Origin: Amphiura filiformis
Taxonomy: Eukaryota; Echinodermata; Ophiuroidea; Amphilepidida; Amphiuridae
Direction of reading: 5' to 3'
DNA: 64,000 nucleotides
Assembly: GCF_039555335.1 (NCBI RefSeq)
Contig: NC_092637.1
Coordinates: forward strand, 9,260,815-9,324,814
Part shown: piece after piece, positions 1 through 11,244 of the stretch
How positions within the stretch are numbered: the first letter of the stretch is position 1
How the letters are laid out: the number at the start of each line of letters is the position of its first letter
Notes under the pieces: generated by a model
What the model was told of the DNA's origin: nothing
Database searches by the model: none
What the model saw: the letters and a program-made list of their open reading frames with translations, nothing else
Program-made: the position numbers and the translations under genes

Positions 1-631
1 GATCAGTTGAAACAGTACAGTCGCTTCTTGTGATCAGACTCAAGTCGTCGAAACGCAGAAAGACGGCATAACTCACGAAGCATGTGAATAAGACACGGAG
101 GTCGGCCAAGTTTGCGTTGGAATGACCGTGCGAGCTAAATAACTTGACCAACGTGTCTGAAGTGATGGGCTCCTTACGAACGGTTGGAGTTGATCTTAAG
201 CGCTTAAAACCTTGCAAAGCAGTTTTCACCATAGAGTTAGACGTTGGTGAAGGAATACCGGCTAGACCGTGCGCCCAACTGACGGCTGCTGCCGCGGATA
301 CCGCGATAGATTTTGGACCTGTGGCAGCGAGGTGTGAAATATAAAGGGAAAAATGAAAAGGGCTAACGGGAAATGTTGAAACTTCAGGATTTGATGAAGC
401 CCAGGCCTCCCATTTTTTCTACGTGGCTAGGTATTTCTTTGTGGTAGATGTAGCCTTTGCTGACATGAGAAGGGCTGGAAGATTGACGCTGGCGAGATGT
501 TTCAAAGTAGGGTCTTGAAGCGAAGGTGTTAAACATTTCCAAGCATCTGCAAAGCAAAAATAAAGAACGGACACCAATAGGTTCATAACAATGACGCTAA
601 TAGCGTCTTGTAGGCATTCAAAGAGATTCAT
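1..631 (-). pseudogene. Tyrosine recombinase/integrase (XerD-like), N-terminal part, one in-frame stop
   Basis: Read on the minus strand, one frame runs from a Met at 631 to the window edge and is broken only by a TAG at 419-421. Before the stop it reads ...STTKKYLAT; after it KKWEAWASS, FPVSPFHFSLYISHLAATG, WAHGLAGIPSP, LQGFKRLRSTP, RKEPITSDTL, NLADLRVLFTCF and FLRFDDLSLITRSD. This order, a SAM-like core-binding domain followed by the start of the catalytic domain, is typical of the XerD-like tyrosine recombinases of metazoan mobile elements (DIRS, Crypton and related groups). The catalytic Arg/His/Tyr residues would lie beyond position 1. Such enzymes cut and rejoin DNA at element ends. The stop suggests a dead or readthrough copy; no other lesion is visible. 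The family is well supported by residue pattern; the element class is not determined. Confidence 0.8.
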
Positions 632-1117
632 TTAAGAGGTCAAAGATGCTCTTACGATGGCTGACCAATTATATATGACAAGTGACAATGGATTTTATGA
701 ATATTAAACTGAATGGGAGGTAGGCCTAATACAGCTCTATGGCTTAAACAAAAAGTACAGATTCGGTGTTGAGCGACGGGCCAACGACGCGGCGTTGGCG
801 CTCGGTGGCCACGAAAAACCCCCGGGGGAGGAAACGTGAGTGCATCCAGGACGCTCAACGGAGGTGCACTCCCCCTGGACCGAATATGTATGAACAATTC
901 AAAGGGAAAAAACAAAAAAGGAATATGAAAAACGAAAAAACTAATTTTTTTTTTTGGGTGGGTTTGGGCGGGAAATTAGGTGTTGCACGGATGCTTGCTT
1001 GACTGAGAGTGAGCTATCGAAAGCGAACCCCAATTGTGGTAGAATGGGTGATTATGTAATCGCCTATTGTGTACCGGTAAACGGTACAACGACCTTTCGT
1101 ACGCAAACGAAATTTCA
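632..1117. other. No gene recognised
   Basis: This stretch upstream of the recombinase contains short overlapping open frames on both strands, with no recognisable domain, and a T-run near 940. It may be the 5' part of the same element. Confidence 0.4.
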
Positions 1118-1262
1118 CATAAGTGGCAGTGTGAATTAGCGTCGGATATAACTATATCCGACGTAATGTGCTTTAAATCCGACAATTTGTTCACACAGTC
1201 GGACTTAAATTACGTCGGTAATAGTATCGGATATAAGTGGCAGTGTGAATGAGCGTCGGATA
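1118..1262. repeat. TCGGATATA-motif repeat, interrupted by a MITE
   Basis: A perfect palindrome around 1141-1162 (GTCGGATATA...TATATCCGAC) and repeats of CGGATATAAGTGGCAGTGTGAA are visible. Matching pieces resume after the inserted foldback at about 1600 and again at about 2383-2530 (ATCCGACGTAATGTGC, GTCGGATATAACTG), so this is one dispersed element split by later insertions. Confidence 0.6.
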
Positions 1263-1270
1263 TAAAAAAA

Positions 1271-1587
1271 CCCGGGGGGTCACTCCCATTGTGGCCTGTA
1301 CACCATCCGCGATAATCAACTTTTGAAAAGCACCCTAAACAAGGATTTAACCCTTGGCTAAAACGACACCCTAAACAGGGATTTCATTCCTAACATCATA
1401 TTTCATACCCTAAATTTCATTTCCGCGTATTTAGAAATTGCAATTTTGCTACCCTTTTTCCAATTTTTCATGTTTTTGACACCCTAAACGCGATACGCGC
1501 GTATCGTGCCTACCCACGAAAAACGACCCTTTTACGCGTTTTCATTATCGCGGATGGTGTACAGGCCACAATGGGAGTGACCCCGGG
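1271..1587. mobile_element. Foldback MITE, about 44-bp terminal inverted repeats
   Basis: The left end reads CCCGGGGGGTCACTCCCATT and continues to GCGATAAT. The right end, from 1544, is its reverse complement and finishes at GAGTGACCCCGGG. The interior repeats ACCCTAAAC-type units and has no coding capacity. It is inserted in the TCGGATATA repeat. Confidence 0.85.
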
Positions 1588-2559
1588 AAAAAAATTACTA
1601 TATCCGACCAGAGAAGATGTAAAGAAAGGAGATAGATCCAGCTATCCTCAAACAAAATATGTGTGTTGCCGCTCATTCAAAAGCAATCACGCTATTAAGG
1701 TTTAACAATAAAATACAACAAAAGGGTTCGAACCCATGACGGGTGTGATACACAAGTTGCTGCTTACTAGGTTTAGGGAAAGGTCAGTGTCTGTATACCA
1801 TCAATACTATGCATACCATGCATGCAGATCCTAACATCCAGTTTATTTCAAATAAAATATGACCGAAGTTCCATGGCAAATAATAATTTTGCACGCTTGG
1901 TTACGCTTTCAACCTCTACGATTTATGATACAGACTATTTTCAATTATCAAAATATCTTTATTAGGTTTGCAGGAAATGACAGGAAAATACATTAAAACA
2001 ATAAAATATAGATGATCAAAAATCATCCCGTTTCTAACAAAATCCTAAAACACTCTCCTAAATAATTAATATATGTTCCAAAATGGGTGGATTTTTTGGA
2101 ATCTTTGCAAAACTATATTTCTTTCTTATAGTATCCACGTGTGGTATCCCCGCAGAGCAACATCAGGTACTTAACACACACGTGTCATACCGTCAAGGAA
2201 TTATCTATCAAAACATTGGATATGGTTTCAATTCTGGAGTGAAAATTAATTAACCGTAGTCTGCAACACACATCACATCAAAGGCTACTTTCAAGTAGAT
2301 GTGTAACTACTTGAGAATAAAGGACTATGAATAGGTGCGACAGGATAATTCCGTTCTTCCTCCTTCTTTTTCAACTTTCCTGATCCGACGTAATGTGCTT
2401 TAAATCCGAAAATTTAAGGCTGAATATGACCAGGGTTAAGAGCTGTTAAGACCGATCGAAACGTTACGTCCGGTAATAGTAATTACGTGTGGACATGCAG
2501 CACTACTGGGCTGTCGGATATAACTGTATATCACTCGCGCAAAATTTTAAGCAGAGTCA
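1588..2559. other. Repeat-derived non-coding DNA; tRNA-like B box
   Basis: No protein-coding signal was seen. GGGTTCGAACCC at 1724-1735 resembles a Pol III B box, and the minus-strand sequence around it looks like a relic tRNA or SINE head, though no cloverleaf can be supported. Pieces of the TCGGATATA repeat recur at 2383-2530. Confidence 0.35.
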
Positions 2560-2845
2560 TAGTCGTAGATCCCGGGGATGGTGTGGGGGGGGGGGATAAA
2601 TCCCCCTAATATTTTGCCAGGGGGATGGTCCATACAATCACCCTCCCCCAATGTTGACGCCTGCAAATGGGTTTCTGACCAAATTAACCTCATATTTGCC
2701 CATTTTTTGCCCCAAAATTTATTCTACTTTTACACCATTATTTCATCAGTTTAGCTTCAAAATAGCAAAAATTTTTCGCGCGCTTCGCGCACAATTGAAC
2801 CAAAAGCTTATTCTGTCGCCAAAAGGTGCTGGATTGACTATACTT
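2560..2845. repeat. Dispersed G-rich repeat (partners near 37.9 and 38.4 kb)
   Basis: The G-run followed by GATAAATCCCC and GGGGGATGGTCCATACAATC recurs inverted at about 37845-38005. The later part (TTTAGCTTCAA, ATAGCAAAA, GTGCTGGATT.ACTATACTT) recurs in direct orientation at about 38428-38517. Non-coding. Confidence 0.65.
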
Positions 2846-2876
2846 GAATTTTTTTTTCCAACTGCGTGATGTCATC

Positions 2877-3267
2877 ATGGCTGCAGCTGCAAATATTAAT
2901 ATAAATAAACGCAATAGAGGGGTCAATTGGAATGACAAGGGAACATTGGCTATCCTCAAAATTTGGAGAGACACGGAAAGTATTTCTGGGATAAAAAAAA
3001 AAAAAGCTTTGGGAGGAGATAGCCACGCTATTACATGACAAGGGGGGATTCCCCGTACGGTCGGGGGAGCACTATGCTAAGATAAAGGCACTGAAAACTC
3101 TCCATCGCACCCTAGCCCTCCATGATCGGGTAAAAAGTTCCGGCGCAAGAGCAATTGACCATCCTTATTGGGATGACCTACACGAGTTTCTAGGGGGGGT
3201 AGCAAATGTAAACCCTCCAGAGGGCTCGGGGGGGGGGCAGTATGGCCCTGGAAGTAGATGGAGATGA
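2877..3267 (+). pseudogene. Myb/SANT-like DNA-binding domain ORF, one frameshift
   Basis: From the ATG at 2877 the frame reads MAAAANININ, RGVNWNDKGTLAILKIWRDT, then loses frame in an A-run at 2993-3004. In the next frame it continues LWEEIATLLHDKGGFPVRSG, EHYAKIKALKTLHRTLALHD, AIDHPYWDDLHEFLGG and stops at 3265-3267. This is the helix pattern of the Myb/SANT-like (Myb_DNA-bind_4) domain: W at the start, a central W-E-I, and the C-terminal P-Y/F-W/Y-D-E-L box. The fold is known from Harbinger/PIF-type transposon partners and from many lineage-expanded metazoan nuclear proteins that bind DNA. The frameshift sits in a homopolymer, so it could be a real lesion or a sequencing slip. No second exon is evident. 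Confidence 0.72.
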
Positions 3268-3690
3268 CATTTATTAAGCCATAAGCATGATAACAGAAAG
3301 GCATCATGATGCAGTCATGTCTACAGTAGAATTCATCTCGACCTTTGCAGGACTCAACCCCATTAAAAGCTATTAAACCAAGATAACACTCATTGAAACA
3401 GCTCAACTGATTAAATCGGATCTTCTCTGGTTGTGCACAAGTGTCTGTTTTCATGTGCGATATCGCAATAAAGCTGGTATTCATAGCTTCAGTTGGGTAA
3501 CCGATTATAAAGGAAACGAAAGGAAACAATGGTATGTGTACCTTTGTTCACGAAATGAGACAATGGCGTGCTTTTTGTAAACCAGCATTCTTGAAAATGA
3601 GCAACATAATGATTGTTGACTTAACACGGGTTTGAAATAATTTCTTCATATTTTTTGGTGTTATCTGTCGTTTACATATCCTTCCTAAAA
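3268..3690. other. No gene recognised
   Basis: The long minus-strand frame across 3077-3529 is mainly the shadow of the Myb/SANT ORF. No motif or repeat was seen in the remainder. Confidence 0.4.
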
Positions 3691-3990
3691 CACCAAAGTA
3701 CGAGTATTTCCAAACATCTAAATTAGCTAAAATTTAGGACATGTTACAAAACTATATTGTCTAGAATTTTAGAAGAGTACTTTTAATATTGGCCGGTTAT
3801 TTTTCACACAGCGACGTTAACTAGGCAATGTACTATTACCTATAACATTAACTAAAACACCAAAGTACGAATATTTCCAAACATCTAAATTAGCTAAAAT
3901 TTAGGACATGTTAAAAACTATATTTTCTAGAACTTTAGAAGAGTACTTTTAATATTGGCCGGTTATTTTTCACACAGCGACGTTAACTAG
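3691..3990. repeat. Tandem duplication, two copies, 167-bp period
   Basis: The block starting CACCAAAGTACGA at 3691 and ending CGACGTTAACTAG at 3824 is repeated nearly identically at 3858-3990, with a 33-bp spacer. Few substitutions suggest a recent duplication. Confidence 0.9.
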
Positions 3991-4086
3991 TCATATCCCC
4001 ATACTTTTAACGTAGGGCTATTTGTAGGGGTCACGCGTCAATGGGAAAGAGCACTGTGTATTGTGTATAGGAAAACGGACTAGTAA

Positions 4087-4330
4087 CTGCAGTATGTGTA
4101 AATGGATTTTCTAAGATGATTAGGGGGTCCCAAATATACGGAAAGAAAAATAGGGGGCGTCATAAAATATTTTTGATGACCAAAATGTTGGGAGTCGCAA
4201 TACAACACGACTACAGATAGTGTGTTTATTTTATTCCAAAAGACTGATGCCTGTTGGGGGAGGTGCAAACGGTGGGGGGGGGTCATAAAATCTTTGCTGA
4301 CGAAATAGGGGAGGTCGCAATTTTATTGAA
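4087..4330. repeat. Dispersed repeat (inverted copy at 11.64-11.83 kb)
   Basis: GGGGTCCCAAATATACGGAA, AAAAATAGGGGG and TTTTTGATGACCAAAATGT match the reverse complement of 11665-11810. It carries no open frame of interest. Confidence 0.7.
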
Positions 4331-4505
4331 GCCGACTTTTTGTAAATTTGGGACCCCCAAGAAAAAAATAGCATGATGATGGGAGTCATTGTTATTTTTT
4401 ATTTTTTTTTATTTTTTCAAAGATGTCCACAATGTAGTGCATACATGTATAAAATGCGATATAGAGCTAAGTCTACTGTAAAATGGGACTACTTTGTCAA
4501 ACTAA

Positions 4506-4655
<150 letters not shown>

Positions 4656-4865
4656 CCGTACAGGGTAGGTGCATGTAAATGGTAAACCACTGAGGTCCAT
4701 GAACAGAACAGAGCAGAGTAATCAAGAATGGTAGAATGAGAAGTAGCATTGCCAATGCGAACATACTGTGGCCTATTTGCAAGATATGATTTGCACCAGT
4801 TCAGGGCGAGATTTTGAATGCCGAGATAATAGTGAAGACGGGAGAGAAGAATACTATTCTCAAAT
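4656..4865 (-). pseudogene. Non-LTR retrotransposon reverse transcriptase fragment
   Basis: The minus-strand frame reads LGIQNLALNWCKSYLANRPQ then YVRIGNATS, the conserved RT segment between the Asp-containing palm motif and the GSVLGP box. A shifted frame continues GPQWFTIYMHLPCTD, corresponding to the GPxLFxIY motif before the catalytic YADD, and then runs into the GAT repeat. The closest relative in this window is the CR1/L2-like element at 12.8-15.6 kb. Only about 70 residues survive, so it is a dead fragment. Confidence 0.75.
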
Positions 4866-5780
4866 GCAGCACTCACAATGAAGATAATTTTTGCAAAGAA
4901 TATTATAAAAACGTTCGTATTTTCCCTCCAATTAAAATTTTTTTTAAAGCCCATCAAATCATCAAAACATTAAGATAAGGAGAAATTGACATACAAAAGA
5001 GCGAGCCGAATTTGCTACCTATATTTGCATTATCTCCCATTGATCAGGCAGTGTTAAAGGCACCTTTGATCGTGCCTGCAGGTTTTAGCTCTTGTTTTAT
5101 TTGATGCATTAGATCAGGGATAGGAAACAATTTCAACTTTGTGGGTTAAAATTTCCTATGAAAAAATGGATGGGCCTCACCACCACACATTCAGTTAAAG
5201 ACGAAAGTAACTAAAGTAGGACTTATAAGCTCCGGGAAATAGTACTGAGTGAAGCACCTCTAATATTGTTTGTTGGGTGCCCGAGAGGTGTTTGTTTTGT
5301 TGTTGTTGTTGTTGTTTTTGTAGCGCTATGTTTGTTCAAACATGTACAGACCATCTTCAACAGCTATCTACTCTTTTTCAAGATTAAATTTTAAGTAAAG
5401 TTTGCTATACTATTTGCTAGTTTAGGATAGGTATGCTATTTTAGTGCCGTTTTAGTGTAGCGGTAGGACTGCAACCATAATCATCGTAGCAAGAAGTATC
5501 CGTGAGTCTGGACCCAACCTTTCGTCAGGCTCAGTACTCGAACCTCCGATTATTCAGATAACTGCGTTGTGTTTTCAGAAAACACCGTTTTGTTTTTAAT
5601 AAAGCTTTTAGCTGCTTATATGACCAAAAACTGTCACTGTTCACATCGTCATGCCTTTGGCAAGAGCATGCACTTAAATTTTACATTTGGGGTATAAATC
5701 CTTTTGCCAATTATACCATAGAAGGAATCGTTGTTTTGATGATATCGGCTCCTTTCTCGCCAATCATGACAGATGGAGCA
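4866..5780. other. No gene recognised
   Basis: AT-rich sequence with a (TTG)n run near 5295-5320. No coding domain or long inverted repeat was seen. Confidence 0.4.
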
Positions 5781-5785
5781 TTACC

Positions 5786-6350
5786 GTAAAATGGGGTAAC
5801 TTTGGGCACTTTTCAGAGTTTTTAAACCACTGCTTCCAAACAAAACCAATTATATTTCTAATTAACTCTTTTTTGTGACATTAGGGTTCCCTTCTACACC
5901 TTGAAGTTGAAAAAGATTTTTTAATAATTTTGTAAGGGTGCCCTAGGGGTTCAAAATGACCTGACCAAAGTTACCCCGCCTTTGGGGCAACTTTGGTCAC
6001 AGTATTACATTCCATGAAGAAAAAAAAATCAAAAAAATTGATCTTCGCTGAATATGGGCAAGTTGTTGTTTTTTGTGACATTTGACACCTTGCAAAATTA
6101 ATCAAACACACATCCTTGCTCACAAATATCGATTTTTATTTTTTCTGAAAAAAATGTAAAAAAATGCTGATTTTTGGTCAAAAATCCCGCTTTTTCGTAA
6201 ATTTCAAGGAAATTACACATGAGCGACTATTATTTCTTCCAAACATATTTCTTAACAAATTGACACCAAATATGACTAAAAACAATATTGCTGTACGAAA
6301 ATATGACCATTTAAAAAAATATATTTGACCGACCAAAGTTACCCCGCTGA
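5786..6350. repeat. Repeat with GGGGTAACTTTGG ends, in both orientations
   Basis: TAAAATGGGGTAACTTTGGG at 5786 faces GACCAAAGTTACCCCGC at 5964 and again at about 6330, with GGGGCAACTTTGGTCAC at 5984 between them. The arrangement looks like one or two foldback elements, and the rightmost copy abuts the GMC oxidoreductase exon at 6352. Confidence 0.55.
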
Positions 6351-6351
6351 C

Positions 6352-6424
6352 CGAAGTGTTTCCAGACGGTACAACTGGCATAATGGAGGAATCAACCACT
6401 CGAAGACACTCGATTCCTCGGACA
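6352..6424 (-). CDS. GMC oxidoreductase, penultimate or late exon (C-terminal catalytic part)
   Basis: After a strong acceptor (TTTGTTTTCAATTTCTAG) the exon reads VRGIECLRVVDSSIMPVVPS then GNTS. This is the C-terminal signature of glucose-methanol-choline oxidoreductases (RVVDaSIMP...sGNTnAPT), which are FAD enzymes such as choline dehydrogenase. Its first base completes the codon left open by the exon at 59444-59614 (CG|T, Arg), giving VVDPKL-R-VRG exactly as in the family. I place the 3' end at the GT of TCG|GTCAGC (6352); a GT seven bases further is the alternative. The next exon, normally encoding APTIMIAEKA, was not found down to position 1. Adjacent GGGGTAACTTTGG repeat sequence may confuse the boundary. 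Confidence 0.85.
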
Positions 6425-6892
6425 CTAGAAATTGAAAACAAACCAACACAGCCAATCAGTTTTTAATGAAATGTTTCCAGCGGGGTTTCCAGATTTCGAT
6501 TTCATACACAAACCCTTTAAGTATGCTATTAAAGGTATTACTATATTCCGTTATTGATGGGGCAATAATTATATAGGGTCCTTCTTGATGGACTAGATTA
6601 AAATTGGAGCGCAAGATATTGGGTAATCGAGTCCGAGCCCATTTCACAAAGACGTGCAACATTTATTTGTTCATACGTAGGCCTACAATCCTATCAATGC
6701 GCGGATTTGGAAGTCAACTTGTGCCAAAATTCCTTCCTACAATGCAATATACATCCTGCATAACAAAGGAAATGGATTAAACTTCGAAATGTGGAGATGA
6801 ATTCCGGTAGAAAAAAATATGCGTATACAAACGTAAGTTGTAATGTGGTACCTATAAGTGGATTCAAAATCGCTCCAATTTGTTACGTTAAG

Positions 6893-7321
6893 AGCTGTTA
6901 AGGGCAGGGGTATGAACGTTTGGACAGTATTTGTTGTGGGACATTAGAGCACATCAGACATATCGAATTGCATTCTGAATACGAAGAATGCCCTTCTGAT
7001 ATCAAATAATTTTGATATTTTGAAATTCGCAATGTAATACACATTTTATGGTAAATGATTAAAAATTGATATTTTTGACATTTAACAGTACTCGAAGTAA
7101 ACGTTATAAATCTGATGATTTATACTTAAAGTGTATGTGTGTAGGATGAAAAGCCGACGATCAATTAAAAAATTTGACCTTTCGTATGGAAGATATGAAT
7201 TTTTTCCCCAAAACACCTACAAAAATTAGGTCTTTTGGGGAAAAAAATCCATATCTTCAATATGAAAGGTCAAAATTTTCAATTGATCGTCGGCTTTTCC
7301 TCCCAACTACATACACTTTAA
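6893..7321. mobile_element. Large foldback MITE family 1, one arm plus hairpin centre
   Basis: The left arm starts at GGGGTATGAACGTTTGGACAG and includes AGCACATCAGACATATCGAA. The centre is a near-perfect inverted repeat: AAAAGCCGACGATCAATT, a fold around 7205-7240, then AATTGATCGTCGGCTTTT. The second outer arm is missing. Related copies occur at 21.5-22.66, 47.3-47.97 and 59.17-59.43 kb. Confidence 0.85.
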
Positions 7322-8975
7322 GGCTACATGCTCTTTTTGGTTGAACTTTTTGGCGGCAAATAATCCCGCCAAAACATTAAAGTAATCTTTTCCCACAACT
7401 AAATATCATAGTCAGGAAATTAATGATGCATCTGGTAGCTTAGATCATAACTTTCATTATACTTAGTTGCAATTATCCCAGAAAATTCTTGATTTGTTTT
7501 TACAGAGTCTTGAATTGTCGATGTTTTTGATCAAAACACATCACTCGGTGTATTTTGAAACTCGAGGCATTAACTCTTCTCAAATTAGCCCCAAATCATA
7601 ATTTATTATATGCACGTGTAGCAAACACCAATGGGAATAATTGGACGTTGTTTGCGGAGCCTAAATTTGGTTTGATTTTATTTCACAATAATTCTAAGGT
7701 GAGAATTTTGACCTGACATTTCCTTTTTGGATTTCCAATTTAAATTCATTGATATGTGATATTTTGAATAAATAAAGAGTACGCTTACCTTTCTGCAACA
7801 CTTCCCGGTATCATTAAGAATCTGCTGATAACCAACATTTTAGCTGAAAACAGTCCCTTCCTATCATTTTTGAACAAAATATGGTTTAAAAGTGCGTACA
7901 CTACGTGTATAAACTAGCACAGCGAGGTAATCAAGAGAGCTATTTACGGTGGTGTATCTATTGTAAGCTATTAGGGTAGGCCTATAGTATATCTTCCCGC
8001 AAGTGACAAGATGTGTCAAGCAGGGCGGTATATTCAAACGCTATTGTCTGGATCATTGAGTATCGATTGCGCACGTATACATGCAACACGGATGTGTGTG
8101 GTCCTCCCCAGGTTTTGACATGAATTACAAATGACGTCGTGAATGACCCAGCGTTTTCATTTTATTATTACTAAATTAATCGTCGTTTATCACGAGTACT
8201 AAGAGTCGTACCAGTTCAATTCATCAAAATTAATTTGTATTAAATGAAAAACAAACAGACAAGTAGAGTCATATGTCTTTCTATGACCGTATTCCTACCA
8301 AAATCTGATTTTCAATACACTAGAAACGTGTTGATATGTATATCTTTGAAAATCGCCGAATGTTAACCACAGTCACCGTGGCACACCGTCAACAACCAAT
8401 AAATAATTCTTTTAGCACAGACGGAAAACTAACCAATAGAAATACGCCCAGTGAGTCACGTGGTTGCCAGTGACGTCATCGAACTTAACTCTGATTTTGA
8501 TTAAAAATTGATCAACCCGATGGTTATTTTTAGCTTTTACTTCCGTTTCTTTTCACGATAATTGATCGATCATGATCTGAGCATGCGCAAATGATATCTC
8601 GAACGTGCTCAATAAAAGTGATTGTCAAATTTTGACGGAAAGGTAAGGAAATACGCTGTTTTTTGGAAGGTCTTCGGCAATTTTGTGCACAATATTCATG
8701 CCTTCGACATTTGATGTTTACATTTTCGACTCGGGTAGAAAACTATAAAAATATCGAAATATTTACCCAGGAATTAAAATCTTTACCGAGGATTTGTACA
8801 TGAACACATGTCTTGAAAGACTACGGTAAGCTTACGTTAGTACATTTAATTCCCAGCGAGTACATTTAACTCAAAATGTGACCAAAATTCTAATTTGATT
8901 CAGTTTTTGAACAGTGAAAGATGCGTAATTAGATGCGCAGACGATAAAAAATTAGTTCGCCTATTCACACAGGAC
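7322..8975. other. No gene recognised
   Basis: About 1.65 kb with no domain, no long open frame and no clear repeat partner inside the window. Confidence 0.4.
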
Positions 8976-9167
8976 CGCGACACTCCGGAGGACAGCAGAG
9001 GACAGAAAAATGTGACTCTCCTGCTAGTCTCCTACACAACCAGTTAATTATGTTTTTGTTCATACCGCATACAGTCTGGCCCGCGCCCGAGACTAGCAGG
9101 AGAGTCACATTTTCTGTCCTCACATCGGTATAGGCCGTCTGCACGTTAATTGTACGGAGTGTCGCTT
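8976..9167. mobile_element. Small foldback element
   Basis: GCGACACTCCG near 8977 pairs with CGGAGTGTCGC near 9156. Inside, GACAGAAAAATGTGACTCTC then CTGCTAGTCTC (9001-9031) pairs with GAGACTAGCAGGAGAGTCAC (from about 9089). Non-coding. Confidence 0.8.
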
Positions 9168-9669
9168 CTCTACCTTTATTTTCTCTGATTCACATCACAC
9201 TGGCAATGACTGGAGCTTACATTGAATTCATTATAAACTATAACTACTTCAATCATTAACATCCTTGCTAAATAACTTGGTTTTCGCACGAAAATAAAGA
9301 CATAGTTTGGTAAGTTATATACATATCAATATCAGGTGATGTTTTGTAAGCTTAATATGTTACCAGAATAGTATAATTAGTCCGGCTGTGTATGGGATCA
9401 TAATCATCATCATATTATTCATATATCATTATTTATAATTATATGCTAGTAAAATCTAAGATATAATATGACTTTAGCCTTAGGCATGTTCATAAAATTT
9501 ATCTAAAATTGCTTTCATTAAAAAGAGAGTCATGTAACTTCAAAAATGAGGGGTCAATCATGTATGTAGGCCTACAATTGGCAATGAAAAGTATGCTCGC
9601 CTGAATGTCCCAAATTTTGTGTCCAAAAAAAGCATTTTCAATGGCTTCCTAATTTCCTATGTCTTTTAG

Positions 9670-9797
9670 CTGAATTTACACTCGAGTCGATCGCTGAGCG
9701 ATTATGCGATGAAACGCTTTTGAAAGCGATGGGCAATCACCGAATTTTGCGATGCATCATCTCTCGTCGCTTTTGGCTTTGCATTTATACTTATCAA
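9670..9797. repeat. Partial copy of the GCTGAATTTA.AC element
   Basis: GCTGAATTTACACTCG, then CGATGAAACGCTTTTGAAAG and GCGATGGGCAATCACC duplicate the start of the element that follows. It is truncated after about 130 bp. Confidence 0.7.
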
Positions 9798-10243
9798 GCT
9801 GAATTTATACTTGATCGCCGAGCGATAGCGATTAAACGCTTTTGAAAAGCGATGGGCAATCACCAAATTTTGCGATGTATCGCTCGTCGCTAGACGACAA
9901 TTAAAAAATTCTAATCTAAATGCCACAAAATACATTTTTAAAACATCAGTTGCTGTCAATAATTATTGTTTTGAATTAATTCCTCACCAAAAAATTAATA
10001 ATCGAGAAAGATAAATTAATTAGCAAAATAATTGATCCAGATGGTTGTATATATGATTTGTTGACACATTCACGTGTCAAGCGATATCGCAGGGAAGTTG
10101 AGATTTCTTCAACTTGCAAAAGCGACATCGTTTTTGCCTTGAATCGATTGATCGGCTTGACGCCTGGAAATGTCGTAAGTAAACATTGAGCATGTGTGAA
10201 AATCACTTTTCTGCAAAAGCGATTGAGTATAAATTCAGCTTTT
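9798..10243. mobile_element. MITE with AGCTGAATTTATACT termini
   Basis: The left end AGCTGAATTTATACTTGATCG is mirrored by GATTGAGTATAAATTCAGCT at the right end near 10220-10240. The interior contains GCGATGGGCAATCACC and AATTAATTAGCAAAATAAT. No coding potential was seen. Confidence 0.75.
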
Positions 10244-10985
10244 ACGGCGATAGCGATTGCAGACAACAATTAAAATATTCTAAATGCTAGAAAATACATT
10301 TTACAATAATTATTGCGTTGATTGAATTAATTCATCACCAGAAGTTCATAATCGAGAAAGGTTAATTAATTAGCAAAATAATAGATCCAGTTGGTTGTGT
10401 ATCAGAGGATGTTTAAAGACATTCCCACAACCCAATGGGGTTTCTGACCTCGTATGTCTGGCTTTTGTACACATATGGTACAGTTGATCATGCCTTGCAT
10501 TGGAATTGTGTGCAAATATCTGGTGTTTTCATCCTATTATTTAACATTCATAACATCGAGACTTAGGAATAAAATTAATGCAGTGGGACAATATGAATGT
10601 TTCCTGTAAGAAAATCAAATATCAGTCCTAAGTGTCAACTATTAGCTCGTTGGCTGCAGTTTTAAAATGACCATTTTGTGTGTGTGGCAATGGGGACTTT
10701 GCCTTTAAAATTAGGTTATATTGATCAAATTTCCCAATCATAGTGCATTGTAGGAATGCCTTTAAGCTTCCTCTGGTTGTGTATGATTGGTTGACGCCTT
10801 CACGTTTCCAGGCTAAAGTTCAAGCTGGGAAGTTGAGATTTCTTGCAAAAGCGACGTCGTTTTTGTCTCAGCGATTTGAATCGATTGATCGGCTTGACAC
10901 TCTGGAAATGTAAGTAAACAGTGAGCATGCGTGAGAATCGCTTTTCTGCAAAAGCGAGAGTAAAATTCATCAGCTTTAACGTATG
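10244..10985. mobile_element. Second copy of the same MITE, split by a nested element
   Basis: ACGGCGATAGCGATTG through AATAGATCCAGTTGGTTGTG matches the left and middle parts of the preceding copy. After the insertion at 10403-10775 it resumes with GATTGGTTGACGCCTTCACG and ends GCAAAAGCGAGAG..ATTCATCAGCTTT. Confidence 0.75.
10403..10775. mobile_element. Nested 373-bp MITE with 9-bp target duplication
   Basis: The element starts CAGAGGATGTTTAAAGACAT and ends GGCCTTTAAGC-like sequence finishing TTCCTCTG, which forms imperfect terminal inverted repeats. It is bounded by the direct repeat GTTGTGTAT (10394-10402 and 10776-10784). Removing the element and one repeat restores the host MITE copy. 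A 9-bp duplication points to a P- or MULE-like mobilising transposase rather than Tc1/mariner. Confidence 0.85.
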
Positions 10986-11244
10986 TGTGTACAATGTATG
11001 GCTAAATTTTTTAGCACAAAGGGCCATTTTGCACAAATACAAATATGAAATGTGGCTTTCACTACTTCATACATGTAGTTGGCCTATCAAATTATTATTC
11101 AAATGCAGTTTTACTCAAATTCATGCAGATTGGAGTTTTGAGGGTCAAAATCCAAAATCTCCAAATTTTGGATCTTGGATTACAAGAAGAGCTAAGAAGC
11201 TTAATGTATCCCGCCCTCAGGCCCCTCACATGTTAAAAATGACA

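Noticed and set aside
3077-3529. 150-codon minus-strand frame
   Set aside because: Mostly antisense shadow of the Myb/SANT-like ORF, with no domain.
5455-5500. Last GMC exon suggested by a minus-strand ATMIMVAV reading
   Set aside because: Only five residues fit APTIMIAEKA, no acceptor fits and the following residues do not match.
5450-5560. tRNA gene suggested by TAGTGTAGCGGTAGG and CTCGAACCTCC
   Set aside because: The two boxes are in incompatible orientation and no cloverleaf forms.
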